A program made the translations under genes and the position numbers. From the NCBI RefSeq assembly GCF_018882095.1, contig NZ_JACVPD010000002.1, positions 186,001 through 250,000 on the forward strand: DNA of 64,000 nt, read 5' to 3'. Below the pieces are notes generated by a model. That model made no database searches. It was given only the letters and a program-made list of their open reading frames with translations, and was not told where the DNA came from. Below are positions 36,112 through 44,085 of the stretch, one piece after another (position 1 is the first letter of the stretch; each line of letters begins with the position of its first letter). Source of the stretch: Polynucleobacter sp. CS-Odin-A6 (GTDB lineage Bacteria; Pseudomonadota; Gammaproteobacteria; Burkholderiales; Burkholderiaceae).

Positions 36112-37086
36112 TCATAGAATGAGGAAATTTCTGTAAGCCAATTCCAAACCCTTTACCAGGTCAACTTTTGGACTCCAGCCCAGCTGATTTAGCCTAGATG
36201 AGTCCATCCATTTTCTAGGAGCGCCATCTGGTTTGGATGGATCAAAACTAATACTGCCTTGATAACCAACCGCCTTACCCACAGCTTTGGCTACTTCAGC
36301 AATGGTGACATCACTACCGAAGCCTACATTGATATGACTTTGCATTGGCTCGGTTTGACTATCGTAAGTTTTTTTACCCAACTGCATCACAAACACACTG
36401 GCTGCAGCCATGTCATCAACATAGAGAAATTCACGTTTCGGGGTGCCTGTGCCCCAAATGACCACCTCAGGCGCATTGGATATTTTGGCTTCATGAAACC
36501 GTCTAATGAGCGCCGGTACAACATGACTATTTTCAGGGTGGTAATTATCACCAGGTCCATACAGATTAGTGGGCATCACTGATCTGTAATCTACGCCATG
36601 ACTCTGACCATACTGACGGTTATAGCTCTCACACATTTTGATACCTGCAATCTTCGCAATTGCATAAGGCTCATTGGTTGGCTCCAGCTTTCCAGTCAGT
36701 AAGACGCCCTCTTCCATGGGTTGGGATGCAAGCTTTGGATAAATACAGCTTGAACCCAAGAAGAGTAATTTTTTCACTCCATTGAGAAAAGCTTGATGGA
36801 TGACGTTGTTTTGCACCATTAAATTTTCATAAATAAAATCTGCTGGATACGTGTTGTTAGCATGAATCCCGCCCACTTTAGCTGCAGCTAAATACACCTG
36901 ATCTGGCTTTTCAGCCTCAAAGAATGCAGCTACTTGAGCTTGATTAGTTAAATCCAGTTCAGCGTGCGTTCTGACGACAATATTGGCATAACCTAGCGCT
37001 TGGAGATTGCGCACAATTGCAGATCCCACCATGCCTCGATGGCCAGCCACATAGATCTTTTCATTCAAATTAGTTGGCGCACTCAT
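36112..37086 (-). CDS. fcl: GDP-L-fucose synthase
   Basis: A 324-residue short-chain dehydrogenase. [18 protein letters not shown] is the NADP-binding Rossmann loop (GxxGxxG); [23 protein letters not shown] and [17 protein letters not shown] contain the catalytic Ser, Tyr and Lys. It epimerises and reduces GDP-4-keto-6-deoxy-D-mannose to GDP-L-fucose. Gmd is encoded 20 bp upstream and ManC further upstream, so the full pathway from mannose-1-phosphate is here. Length is normal. Confidence 0.96.
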   Translation of the reverse strand: MSAPTNLNEKIYVAGHRGMVGSAIVRNLQALGYANIVVRTHAELDLTNQAQVAAFFEAEKPDQVYLAAAKVGGIHANNTYPADFIYENLMVQNNVIHQAFLNGVKKLLFLGSSCIYPKLASQPMEEGVLLTGKLEPTNEPYAIAKIAGIKMCESYNRQYGQSHGVDYRSVMPTNLYGPGDNYHPENSHVVPALIRRFHEAKISNAPEVVIWGTGTPKREFLYVDDMAAASVFVMQLGKKTYDSQTEPMQSHINVGFGSDVTIAEVAKAVGKAVGYQGSISFDPSKPDGAPRKWMDSSRLNQLGWSPKVDLVKGLELAYRNFLIL

Positions 37087-37106
37087 TTTTATTAATTCTT
37101 TTTTTG

Positions 37107-38246
37107 TTAATTTTCTTTACCAACCGCTACCGAGTAACCATGCTTGCTTAAAAGTGCATGTTGCTTAGCCCGATCTAAGTCATTACTTACCATCTCAACA
37201 ATCATCTGATCTAGCGTGATCTCTGGAACCCAACCGAGCTTTTCTTTTGCTTTCGTAGGGTCACCCAAAAGTGTTTCCACTTCTGTTGGGCGGTAATAAC
37301 GAGGATCAATTTGCACGATCACGTCACCTACTTTTAAGGCTGGTGCTTTATCCCCTTCAATGCTGGCAACAATAGCTTTTTCATTCTCTGCAGTACCTTC
37401 AAACTTGAGGGTAATGCCTAGTTGATTGGCGCTACGGGTAATAAATTCACGAACCGTGAACTGCACTCCAGTAGCGATCACAAAGTCCTCGGGCTGATCC
37501 TGCTGCAGCATTAGCCATTGCATGCGCACGTAATCTTTTGCATGGCCCCAGTCACGTAGTGCATCGATATTACCCATGAATAGGCATTTCTCAAGACCTT
37601 GGGCAATATTGGCTAAACCACGCGTTACCTTGCGGGTGACAAAGGTTTCACCGCGGCGCTTGGACTCATGATTAAAGAGAATTCCGTTACAGGCATAGAT
37701 GCCATAAGCTTCACGATAGTTCACGGTAATCCAGTAAGCGTACATCTTTGCTACTGCATAAGGACTTCTAGGATAAAAGGGGGTGGTTTCTTTTTGTGGA
37801 ATCTCTTGCACTAAACCATAAAGCTCAGAAGTGGATGCTTGGTAGAAGCGTGTCTTTTTCTCCAGGCCCAGAATACGAATAGCCTCAAGCATTCTGAGCG
37901 GTCCCATAGCATCAACATCTGCAGTGTACTCAGGAGATTCGAATGAAACCGCGACGTGACTTTGTGCGCCTAAGTTATAGATTTCATCAGGCTGACATTC
38001 TTGAATAATGCGGACCAAATTGCTGGTATCTGTTAAGTCACCGTAGTGCAAAATCAAATCAGGGTGATTTACATGGGGATCTTGATACAAATGATCAATC
38101 CGCTCCGTATTAAATGAAGATGCTCGACGCTTAATCCCATGAACGATGTAGCCCTTTTCTAGTAAAAACTCGGCTAGATAGGAACCATCTTGGCCCGTGA
38201 TGCCGGTGATGAGAGCGACTTTTTGATGCTTTACTGGATTAGTCAT
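37107..38246 (-). CDS. gmd: GDP-mannose 4,6-dehydratase
   Basis: A 379-residue dehydratase. [23 protein letters not shown] is the nucleotide-binding loop and [15 protein letters not shown] the GDP-sugar contact; [14 protein letters not shown] and [15 protein letters not shown] carry the catalytic Ser/Thr-Glu and the Yxxx[10 protein letters not shown] and [11 protein letters not shown] follow as expected. It makes GDP-4-keto-6-deoxy-D-mannose, the shared precursor of GDP-L-fucose, GDP-rhamnose and GDP-perosamine. Its product could feed both Fcl and the perosamine-synthase-like aminotransferase at 19.2 kb. Confidence 0.97.
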   Translation of the reverse strand: MTNPVKHQKVALITGITGQDGSYLAEFLLEKGYIVHGIKRRASSFNTERIDHLYQDPHVNHPDLILHYGDLTDTSNLVRIIQECQPDEIYNLGAQSHVAVSFESPEYTADVDAMGPLRMLEAIRILGLEKKTRFYQASTSELYGLVQEIPQKETTPFYPRSPYAVAKMYAYWITVNYREAYGIYACNGILFNHESKRRGETFVTRKVTRGLANIAQGLEKCLFMGNIDALRDWGHAKDYVRMQWLMLQQDQPEDFVIATGVQFTVREFITRSANQLGITLKFEGTAENEKAIVASIEGDKAPALKVGDVIVQIDPRYYRPTEVETLLGDPTKAKEKLGWVPEITLDQMIVEMVSNDLDRAKQHALLSKHGYSVAVGKEN

Positions 38247-38295
38247 ATTGTTATTAACTTCTTCTATCTGCTAAATGTTTAATCACTACTTCTCT

Positions 38296-38322
38296 GTTTT
38301 ATATTCTCAGTTTTATATTCTC
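38296..38322. repeat. Two 13-bp direct repeats between manC and gmd
   Basis: GTTTTATATTCTC occurs at 38296-38308 and 38310-38322 with a period of 14 bp. On the leftward coding strand it reads GAGAATATAAAAC twice, in the 90-bp leader of gmd. It may be a duplicated protein-binding site or simply a small tandem duplication. Confidence 0.6.
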
Positions 38323-38336
38323 TTTTTACATCTTCT

Positions 38337-39812
38337 CTAGCTACGTCCATAGGTATCCTCAAAACGTACAATGTCATCCTCACCAAGATAGCTACCAGAC
38401 TGCACCTCAATAATCTCTAGAGGGGTATCCCCAGGATTGGCTAATCGGTGGGTTTGTCCCTGCGGAATATAAGTACTTTGATTTTCAGTGAGTGTGATTA
38501 CCTGATCGCCATTGGTGATCTCAGCGATACCCTTGACAACGATCCAGTGCTCTGCGCGATGATGATGCATTTGTAGCGAGAGACTTGCGCCCGGCTTTAC
38601 CTGAATACGCTTTACCTTAAAACGCTCTCCCTCATCAACGCTGTCATACCACCCCCAAGGTCTAGCAACCTTTCGATGTAGATTTTTCTCTTCGCGTTTT
38701 TGCGCTTCCAACTGATTAACAATGTGCTTTACGTCTTGGCTATTTTTACGATCAGCTACTAAAACTGCATCGGCCGTCTCAACAATAATGAGATTTTCTA
38801 CGCCAACCACACTCACCAAGCGACTGCTAGCATGTACTAATGAGTTATTTGTATTGCTTAACAGACTATCGCCGCTGGTGACATTACCCCTCTCATCTTG
38901 CTTGCCCACTTGCCAAACTGCATCCCAAGCGCCTAGATCATTCCAGCCAGCATCAAGCTCAACCATCTTGATCGAATACCGACTACCTGGGCATTTTTCA
39001 ATTACTGCGTAGTCAATGGACTCACTGGGAATCGAGTTGAATAACGTTTTATCTGGACGGATAAAAGTGGTGACATCCGTTTGATCTGTTGATCTTGCTT
39101 GCCAAGCTGTTTCTGTAGCGCCAAAGATATCAGAGCGAAACTCTTTAAGTGCGGCAAGCCAAGTACTTGCTCGCAAAACGAACATACCACTATTCCAAAG
39201 GTAGTTTCCATCCTCTAGATATGCTTGCGCTGTTTTGGCATTCGGCTTTTCAACAAACTGTTCAACAGCATACTCATGATGAGCACCTACTACAGCATTG
39301 CGACGAATATACCCATAACCTGTTTCCGGAGAGGTGGGTGTAATGCCCAAGATAGCGATGGTTTGCTTCGAGCTATCAGCGGCAACTACAGCGATGCAAT
39401 CTTGCAGAGCCTGAGTAAAGGCTGCTGAATTTTTTACCGTTTGATCGGCTGGCGTAATTACTAGGATAGGGTCATTCAAGCCATCTTTTGCCTGAAATGC
39501 TGCCAAAGTTAATGCAGGCGCAGTATTACGACCCGAAGACTCCAGCAATACAGTTGACTGAATATCTTTTAGCTCGCGGAGCTGATCTAAAGCTAAGAAG
39601 CGATGATCCTCGTTGGTCACAATCAGGGTGGTACCTAACTCAATACTAGGACCCATAATTGCATTGATTCTTTGAACGGCTTCTTGAAAGAGGCTTTGAC
39701 TAGCATCATCCCCAGAAAGCACTAAAAACTGCTTTGGAAAACCTGAGCGTGATAACGGCCACAAACGAGTGCCAGAACCGCCACAGAGAATAACTGGGGT
39801 GACTTGAATCAT
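38337..39812 (-). CDS. manC: Mannose-1-phosphate guanylyltransferase / mannose-6-phosphate isomerase
   Basis: A 491-residue bifunctional enzyme of the ManC/CpsB/AlgA type. Its N-terminal nucleotidyltransferase opens with VILCGGSGTRLWPLSRSGFPKQFL, and FVEKP appears near residue 190. The C-terminal cupin isomerase has RPWGWYDSVDEGERFKVKRI and SLQMHHHRAEHWIVVKG, which holds the metal-binding His residues. It forms mannose-6-P and GDP-mannose for the downstream gmd-fcl pathway. First gene of the long leftward run, with about 200 bp of promoter space upstream. Confidence 0.96.
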   Translation of the reverse strand: MIQVTPVILCGGSGTRLWPLSRSGFPKQFLVLSGDDASQSLFQEAVQRINAIMGPSIELGTTLIVTNEDHRFLALDQLRELKDIQSTVLLESSGRNTAPALTLAAFQAKDGLNDPILVITPADQTVKNSAAFTQALQDCIAVVAADSSKQTIAILGITPTSPETGYGYIRRNAVVGAHHEYAVEQFVEKPNAKTAQAYLEDGNYLWNSGMFVLRASTWLAALKEFRSDIFGATETAWQARSTDQTDVTTFIRPDKTLFNSIPSESIDYAVIEKCPGSRYSIKMVELDAGWNDLGAWDAVWQVGKQDERGNVTSGDSLLSNTNNSLVHASSRLVSVVGVENLIIVETADAVLVADRKNSQDVKHIVNQLEAQKREEKNLHRKVARPWGWYDSVDEGERFKVKRIQVKPGASLSLQMHHHRAEHWIVVKGIAEITNGDQVITLTENQSTYIPQGQTHRLANPGDTPLEIIEVQSGSYLGEDDIVRFEDTYGRS

Positions 39813-39903
39813 ATAGTGAAGGTATTTATCGTTCTTATAAAAATTGGTGTCAATTTTAAAGGTTTATGAAATCTAACCCTATTTATCAGGAAAAGTACTA
39901 CCT

Positions 39904-40007
39904 CCAAACAGTCCCACCAAAAGTTTTGGAGGATTTCATTATGACCGTAATCAACATCAAAAAAATAGGAGCCTGGCAACAAAAAAGACCGCTAAGCGGT
40001 CTTTTTT
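39904..40007 (+). other. Possible small transcription unit: hairpin-masked ribosome site, 22-residue frame, terminator
   Basis: CCTCCAAA and TTTGGAGG form a perfect 8-bp inverted repeat. The right arm contains the Shine-Dalgarno GGAGG placed 7 bases before an ATG at 39941. The frame runs to TGA at 40007-40009 (MTVINIKKIGAWQQKRPLSGLF) and ends inside a strong terminator hairpin. This could be a small regulatory RNA, a leader peptide, or the remnant of a lost gene that kept its translation start. No promoter is convincing by eye. Confidence 0.4.
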
Positions 40008-40009
40008 GA
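39941..40009 (+). CDS. Possible 22-residue micro-ORF
   Basis: ATG at 39941 preceded by GGAGG with ideal spacing; the peptide is basic (four Lys or Arg) with no recognisable motif. The last eight codons overlap the terminator stem, which is unusual for a true coding gene and typical of leader peptides or chance frames. The gap between manC and the HiPIP gene is otherwise empty. Confidence 0.3.
   Translation: MTVINIKKIGAWQQKRPLSGLF
39981..40007. terminator. Bidirectional Rho-independent terminator
   Basis: AAAAAAGACCGC, TAA, GCGGTCTTTTTT: a perfect 12-bp stem with A tract on one side and T tract on the other, so it can stop transcription in both directions. On the leftward strand it lies 26 bp after the HiPIP stop codon and insulates manC from it. 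Confidence 0.9.
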
Positions 40010-40033
40010 CAACACAGTTAAGCTAGAGAGGCA

Positions 40034-40312
40034 TTAAGCCTTCTTGGCCCAAGCACTGCAATGACCTTTAGCAGCCACTTGCTTACCTGCAAACAAAGAA
40101 CAGCCACCAGCAGCTGAATCTGGTTTACCTTGGTAAAGAGCGCAATTGTTGCACTGCTTGCCGGCAACTTTGGAAACGGCAACATACTGCAAAGCCTTAG
40201 CTTGTGGGTCAGTTTCAGCAACCATAGCTTGAGCTTGAACTTTACCGTTCAAAGCCAAGGTGCAAGCACCAGCAGCGGACAAAATCATAAATTGGCGACG
40301 ACTATTTTTCAT
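40034..40312 (-). CDS. High-potential iron-sulfur protein (HiPIP), Tat-exported
   Basis: A 92-residue preprotein. The signal SRRQFMILSAAGACTLAL has the twin-arginine motif, so a folded, cofactor-loaded protein is exported to the periplasm. The mature part holds four Cys in the HiPIP pattern: CNNCALYQG, GGCSLFAGK and GHCSAW, which bind one [4Fe-4S] cluster. HiPIPs carry electrons in the periplasm, for example to terminal oxidases. The ATG at 40312 is chosen because TGGAG stands six bases upstream and the Tat signal follows directly; an earlier in-frame start has no such support. It is followed by a strong terminator. Confidence 0.92.
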   Translation of the reverse strand: MKNSRRQFMILSAAGACTLALNGKVQAQAMVAETDPQAKALQYVAVSKVAGKQCNNCALYQGKPDSAAGGCSLFAGKQVAAKGHCSAWAKKA

Positions 40313-40490
40313 ATGAACTCCAGAGGGTGAAATAAAACAAAATTTGTATCTGAGAGGATCATAGAGCAGATCAAATTTATCGACAATTGGCACTTTAAGC
40401 CATTGATTTGATTCACTATTTTGTTGAGAATTGTTCTCAAAGAAGAAAATGTTGAATCAGGTGGTCGGTGCGATAAATCTTGGGGGTGGA

Positions 40491-40697
40491 TTAATGCCAA
40501 CCTTTGAGATTCATACATGCAATTCGCTGCTTAATATTCACCCCGGACCCAGACTCTGGATAGGACTGAGCGCAATCTATGGCATCTCGCTGAAAGGTAG
40601 CTTTATTATTTTTAGCGGGATCGCTATTGACATCAGGATATAGCGAGCAGGCAAATAAATTAGCGACTATTAACAAGCTAAAGGCAGTTTTAAGCAT
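40491..40697 (-). CDS. Small putative lipoprotein
   Basis: From the ATG at 40697 the product has 68 residues: KTAFSLLIVANLFAC is a typical lipoprotein signal with the modified Cys at residue 17 of this start. The mature part is about 50 residues and contains two further Cys (DCAQSYPES, RIACMNLKG) that could form a disulfide. No family recognised. It lies between folE and the HiPIP gene, same strand. An earlier ATG at 40724 would bury the lipobox further in. Confidence 0.55.
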   Translation of the reverse strand: MLKTAFSLLIVANLFACSLYPDVNSDPAKNNKATFQRDAIDCAQSYPESGSGVNIKQRIACMNLKGWH

Positions 40698-40733
40698 GGT
40701 GTGAAGTGAAGCTAAATCGCTCATTGAATAATT

Positions 40734-41519
40734 TTATCTTTTATCAAGCAGTGATAAAAACTCCCGACGCAAATTAGAGTCTTGTAAGAATGCTCCGCGC
40801 ATTACGCTATTGACCATCTTCGAATCACGATCTTTGACTCCACGCCATTGCATGCAGAAGTGGTCCGCATCCATGACGATAGCAACACCGACGGGCTTGA
40901 TTTTTTTCTCAAGCATATCGGCCAACTCTACTACCGCCTCTTCCTGAATTTGGGGGCGGCACATGACCCACTCCGTTAAGCGGGAGTACTTCGATAAACC
41001 AATGAGGGCTGAATCTTTACTCGGTAATACGCCAATCCAAATACGACCCATGATGGGGCAAAAGTGGTGGGAGCAGGCACTTCGAACCGTAATCGGACCA
41101 ATGATCATCAACTCATTTAAGCGACTCACATTCGGGAATTTGGTTAAGGTCGGCTGCTCAACATAACGGCCATTAAATACTTCCTTAACAAACATTTTTG
41201 CAACGCGTTGACTTGTATTTTGGGTATTGTGGTCGCTCTCAGTATCGATTATTAAGCTCTCGAGAACGGCCTGCATCTTTTGCGCCACTTCATCCACTAA
41301 ACCCTCTAATTCTCCTGGTTTGATGAAAGCGGAGATATTGTCGTTTGCATGAAAGCGGGCTTTTTGTGCCTCGATACGCCGACGAATCACGACAGACAGA
41401 GGGGTGCCGCCATCACCCTTCTTTTCAATTGCTTTCTTGGTAGGCGCTTTATTTGTCAGCGCCTTGTTTGCTGGTGTTTTTTTTGTAGCAGCCTTAGGAT
41501 TTATTTTTTTAGTTAGCAT
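40734..41519 (-). CDS. folE: GTP cyclohydrolase I with a Lys/Ala-rich N-terminal tail
   Basis: A 261-residue enzyme. Residues about 65-261 are the FolE fold: RSACSHHFCPIMGRIWIG (147-164) supplies the zinc Cys and His residues, and HFCMQWRGVKD near the end the third zinc Cys. It converts GTP to dihydroneopterin triphosphate in folate synthesis. Residues 1-38 are a low-complexity tail rich in Lys, Ala and Thr (AATKKTPANKA, APTKKA), like histone-H1-type tails, absent from ordinary FolE (about 190-220 residues). No other ATG start is available at the domain border, so the tail is probably real. Confidence 0.94.
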   Translation of the reverse strand: MLTKKINPKAATKKTPANKALTNKAPTKKAIEKKGDGGTPLSVVIRRRIEAQKARFHANDNISAFIKPGELEGLVDEVAQKMQAVLESLIIDTESDHNTQNTSQRVAKMFVKEVFNGRYVEQPTLTKFPNVSRLNELMIIGPITVRSACSHHFCPIMGRIWIGVLPSKDSALIGLSKYSRLTEWVMCRPQIQEEAVVELADMLEKKIKPVGVAIVMDADHFCMQWRGVKDRDSKMVNSVMRGAFLQDSNLRREFLSLLDKR

Positions 41520-41562
41520 GAATTGCTTGACTCATCAGAGTAATAAATTAAAAGTTCAGGAT

Positions 41563-41970
41563 TTACAACTTCCACTCTTCAACAGAAAGAGTGGAGATGC
41601 GGCTAAATTCTTGTGCGTTGTTGGTAATTAAAGTACTTTGCTCTGACTGGGCATGAGCGGCAATCATTAAATCCATCCCCCCAATGGGTCGGCCCATTTT
41701 TTCGAGCTCACAACGAATGTGCGCATAGTGATGGGTTGCTTCAACTGGCCAGGGTCGTATTTCAAAGCCATCCAACCACGCCTCTACTGCCGCGCTAAAT
41801 CGAGGAGAAGCTAGCTTAGCAACACCAAAACGCAGTTCAGCCGCAACGATGGATGATAACCACACTTCATCTTGATTCAATTTGGAAAAACGATTGAGCA
41901 TCTCTTGGGGATGACGCCTCAAAACATAACTACAAATATTAGTATCAAATGTTTTTTGTTTCTGAGTCAA
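41563..41970 (-). CDS. vapC: VapC-type PIN-domain toxin
   Basis: A 135-residue PIN endoribonuclease. Conserved acidic residues are seen in TFDTNICSYVL (D9), AAELRFGVAK (E44 region), GGMDLMIAAHA and LITNN. VapC toxins cut tRNA or rRNA when freed from VapB. It begins right after the vapB stop (1-bp gap), the usual antitoxin-first order. A related pair in opposite orientation lies at 43.4-44.0 kb. Confidence 0.9.
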   Translation of the reverse strand: MTQKQKTFDTNICSYVLRRHPQEMLNRFSKLNQDEVWLSSIVAAELRFGVAKLASPRFSAAVEAWLDGFEIRPWPVEATHHYAHIRCELEKMGRPIGGMDLMIAAHAQSEQSTLITNNAQEFSRISTLSVEEWKL

Positions 41971-41971
41971 A

Positions 41972-42223
41972 TTAAGTCCAGTCCCGCTCTTGCGCAGGGG
42001 AATCTTCTCTATTGGCTAAAAAATCTTTCGGCAATGCTTCGTTTTGCTCATAAAAGGTGGACAGCCATTTGCCTAAATTTTGCTCCTGCGGCTGGTCTGG
42101 TGTGATCCACAAAGCATTTCCGACCTGCTCAATGCGGACCTGGCTGGTTTGAAAGCGCAATTTAGCGGGTAAGCGAATTGCTTGACTTCGCCCACTCATG
42201 AATAGCTTAGCAATACTGGTCAT
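41972..42223 (-). CDS. vapB: VapB-type antitoxin
   Basis: From the ATG at 42223 (GAGG eight bases upstream) the protein has 83 residues. It starts with a swapped-hairpin AbrB DNA-binding domain: TSIAKLFMSGRSQAIRLPAKLRF is the family hallmark. The C-terminal part (WLSTFYEQNEALPKDFLANRED) should wrap the VapC partner. Autorepression is likely; TGTAAT and ATTACA arms 13 bp apart lie at 42247-42271 in the promoter region. Confidence 0.9.
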   Translation of the reverse strand: MTSIAKLFMSGRSQAIRLPAKLRFQTSQVRIEQVGNALWITPDQPQEQNLGKWLSTFYEQNEALPKDFLANREDSPAQERDWT

Positions 42224-42246
42224 CTCATTTGCCTCGCACAATAAAG

Positions 42247-42271
42247 TGTAATGTAGCAATGATATATTACA
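42247..42271. promoter_or_regulatory. Possible operator of the leftward vapBC
   Basis: Inverted 6-bp arms TGTAAT (42247-42252) and ATTACA (42266-42271) lie 24 bp upstream of the vapB start. The spacing is plausible for a VapB dimer. Weak because the arms are short and AT-rich. Confidence 0.35.
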
Positions 42272-42303
42272 TTCTGTATTTCAGCAAATTAAGCAGGAAA
42301 AAC

Positions 42304-42675
42304 CTAAATCTGACAGAAGATCGCCACCACACAAATGAAGCCAGCAGTCCAAATGACTGTTCTGGTTGTAGGCCAATTCGCCAGATAGCAAATCAGGAAG
42401 GCAATCCGCGCTATTACAAATCCAATAGCTAATAAGTCAATCCTGTTTTGAGGCGCATGAGCGATCGTCGCAATGATGACTGCGGCAAAGAATAAAGGGA
42501 GAGATTCAAATAGATTGGCTTGAGCTGCATTGGCTCGCGCCCGAAAGCCCGTCTGATTCGCCAGCCACTGTCGTGGCATGCCGTTGTCAAAATCCTTAAA
42601 TCCTGCTTTGGCAATACCTGCTGCCACAATAGGTAATAGCCCCATAAACAACACACACCAATATGCGATAGTCAT
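42304..42675 (-). CDS. MAPEG-family membrane protein
   Basis: A 123-residue protein with four membrane helices. [26 protein letters not shown] is the helix-2 signature of bacterial MAPEG proteins (ERxxNAxxNxxExxPxF pattern, here [14 protein letters not shown]). Human relatives are glutathione-dependent enzymes; the bacterial group is poorly characterised. It overlaps plsY by 4 bp and is probably co-transcribed with it. Confidence 0.85.
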   Translation of the reverse strand: MTIAYWCVLFMGLLPIVAAGIAKAGFKDFDNGMPRQWLANQTGFRARANAAQANLFESLPLFFAAVIIATIAHAPQNRIDLLAIGFVIARIAFLICYLANWPTTRTVIWTAGFICVVAIFCQI

Positions 42676-43307
42676 GACTGCCCTTTTTTCTTAGCCCCAA
42701 TGCGCGACTCAGTGCCATTCATCAAATTACGGATATTGCTGCGGTGACGCCAAATCAAGAGCGCGCATATAAATGTCAAAGCAATTGCCATTGGCTGAAA
42801 ACCAAATAAGAACACGAAATAAATTGGACCAAAGACTGCTGCAGCCAATGCCGCTAGAGAAGAGTAGCGCATAAACAGGGCAACAATGATCCAAGTGCCC
42901 AAAGTGGCAATACCCAAGATCCCATTAATACCGAACAAAATACCGCAGGCTGTAGCCACGCCCTTACCGCCCTTAAAGCCATGAAATATCGGAAATAGAT
43001 GCCCCAAGAACACAGCGATCACCACTCCGCATAAAAGCCAAGAATTGAGGGTTGAAGTCAACGATGCATCACCCAAAAGAATTCGGGCCAACATGACTGC
43101 CAAATACCCCTTTAAGGCATCCCCAATCAACGTGAGAACAGCGGCTAGCTTGTTACCAGTACGCAGCACATTGGTAGCGCCAGGATTGCCAGAACCGTAG
43201 GAATGGGGATCGGGTAAGCGCATGCACTTACTCACCACCACCGCAAAAGAAATAGAACCAATGAGATAGGCAATAGGGATGAGCAAAAGATCTAAGGTTA
43301 AATTCAT
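42672..43307 (-). CDS. plsY: Glycerol-3-phosphate acyltransferase PlsY
   Basis: A 211-residue inner-membrane enzyme with five to six helices. The three cytoplasmic loop motifs are visible: [14 protein letters not shown] near the start, [16 protein letters not shown] (41-56) and [18 protein letters not shown] (about 107-124). It acylates glycerol-3-phosphate from acyl-phosphate in phospholipid synthesis. The tail is extended with a basic end (RIGAKKKG). Confidence 0.96.
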   Translation of the reverse strand: MNLTLDLLLIPIAYLIGSISFAVVVSKCMRLPDPHSYGSGNPGATNVLRTGNKLAAVLTLIGDALKGYLAVMLARILLGDASLTSTLNSWLLCGVVIAVFLGHLFPIFHGFKGGKGVATACGILFGINGILGIATLGTWIIVALFMRYSSLAALAAAVFGPIYFVFLFGFQPMAIALTFICALLIWRHRSNIRNLMNGTESRIGAKKKGQS

Positions 43308-43347
43308 GGTGCTATCTTAAACACTTATCAGGGTAATTATTTTTGGG

Positions 43348-43388
43348 TTGTTAAACAGTCCAAATTGCTATATACTATTGCTATATAC
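43348..43388 (+). promoter_or_regulatory. Promoter and direct-repeat operator of the rightward vapBC
   Basis: TTGTTA (43348) and TATACT (43371) are spaced by 17 bp, a good sigma-70 promoter. Two perfect copies of ATTGCTATATAC (43364-43375 and 43377-43388) overlap the -10 and the expected start site, so binding there would block transcription. AAGGAG follows before the vapB ATG. Confidence 0.65.
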
Positions 43389-43402
43389 ATAAGGAGCAAG
43401 CC

Positions 43403-43642
43403 ATGTCCATAGCAATCACTACGGTATTTACCAACAATCGGAGTCAAGCAGTTAGATTGCCCGCTGAAGCCCGTTTGCCAGATGAGGTGAAAAAAGTCAT
43501 TGTCCGTATTCGCGGTCGGGAACGAATCATTACGCCACTTGAAAATACCTGGGATAACTTTTTCCTAAACGGGCCATCTGTATCAGATGATTTTATGAAT
43601 GAACGTGGGGAACAAAAACCAGTAGAGCGAGAAGGTCTGTAA
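43403..43642 (+). CDS. vapB: VapB-type antitoxin
   Basis: A 79-residue AbrB-fold antitoxin: TVFTNNRSQAVRLPAEARL is the DNA-binding hairpin and the C-terminal half (WDNFFLNGPSVSDDFMNER) the VapC-binding part. AAGGAG seven bases upstream makes the start secure. Its stop overlaps the vapC start by one base. The sequence differs clearly from the vapB at 42 kb, so the loci are not recent duplicates. Confidence 0.92.
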   Translation: MSIAITTVFTNNRSQAVRLPAEARLPDEVKKVIVRIRGRERIITPLENTWDNFFLNGPSVSDDFMNERGEQKPVEREGL

Positions 43643-44046
43643 TGCTCAAGTATTTACTTGATACCAACATTGTTATTTACGTACTTAAACGCAGGCCAGC
43701 AGAAGTATTGAATATTTTCAATATCAATGCCAGTCGAATGGCAATCTCCAGCATCACCCTATCTGAGTTAATTTACGGCGCAGAGAAGAGTCTAAATGTG
43801 GATAAGAATTTAGAGGCAATTGAAGAATTCGTTAGCCATCTAGATGTCCTCCCTTATGACGCTAAGGCCTCTCAACACTATGGCCAAATTAAAGCGACAT
43901 TAGAGAGAAAAGGTGAAATTATTGGTGAGAATGATATTCATATTGCAGCACATTCGATTAGCCAAGGCCTCATTCTAGTAACGAATAATTTGCGTGAATT
44001 TAAAAGGGTTGCAAATCTTGCATTAGAGAACTGGGTTGAGACCTAA
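43642..44046 (+). CDS. vapC: VapC-type PIN-domain toxin
   Basis: A 134-residue PIN nuclease: YLLDTNIVIYVLKRRP (D7), ISSITLSELIYGAEKS (E42 region), GENDIHIAAHSISQG and LVTNN provide the acidic metal site. Coupled to vapB by a one-base overlap. Together with the leftward vapBC it flanks the MAPEG-plsY pair. Confidence 0.92.
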   Translation: MLKYLLDTNIVIYVLKRRPAEVLNIFNINASRMAISSITLSELIYGAEKSLNVDKNLEAIEEFVSHLDVLPYDAKASQHYGQIKATLERKGEIIGENDIHIAAHSISQGLILVTNNLREFKRVANLALENWVET

Positions 44047-44085
44047 ACTCAGAACTGAACTGTAGGCTTTCCCCAGATACTAAGT

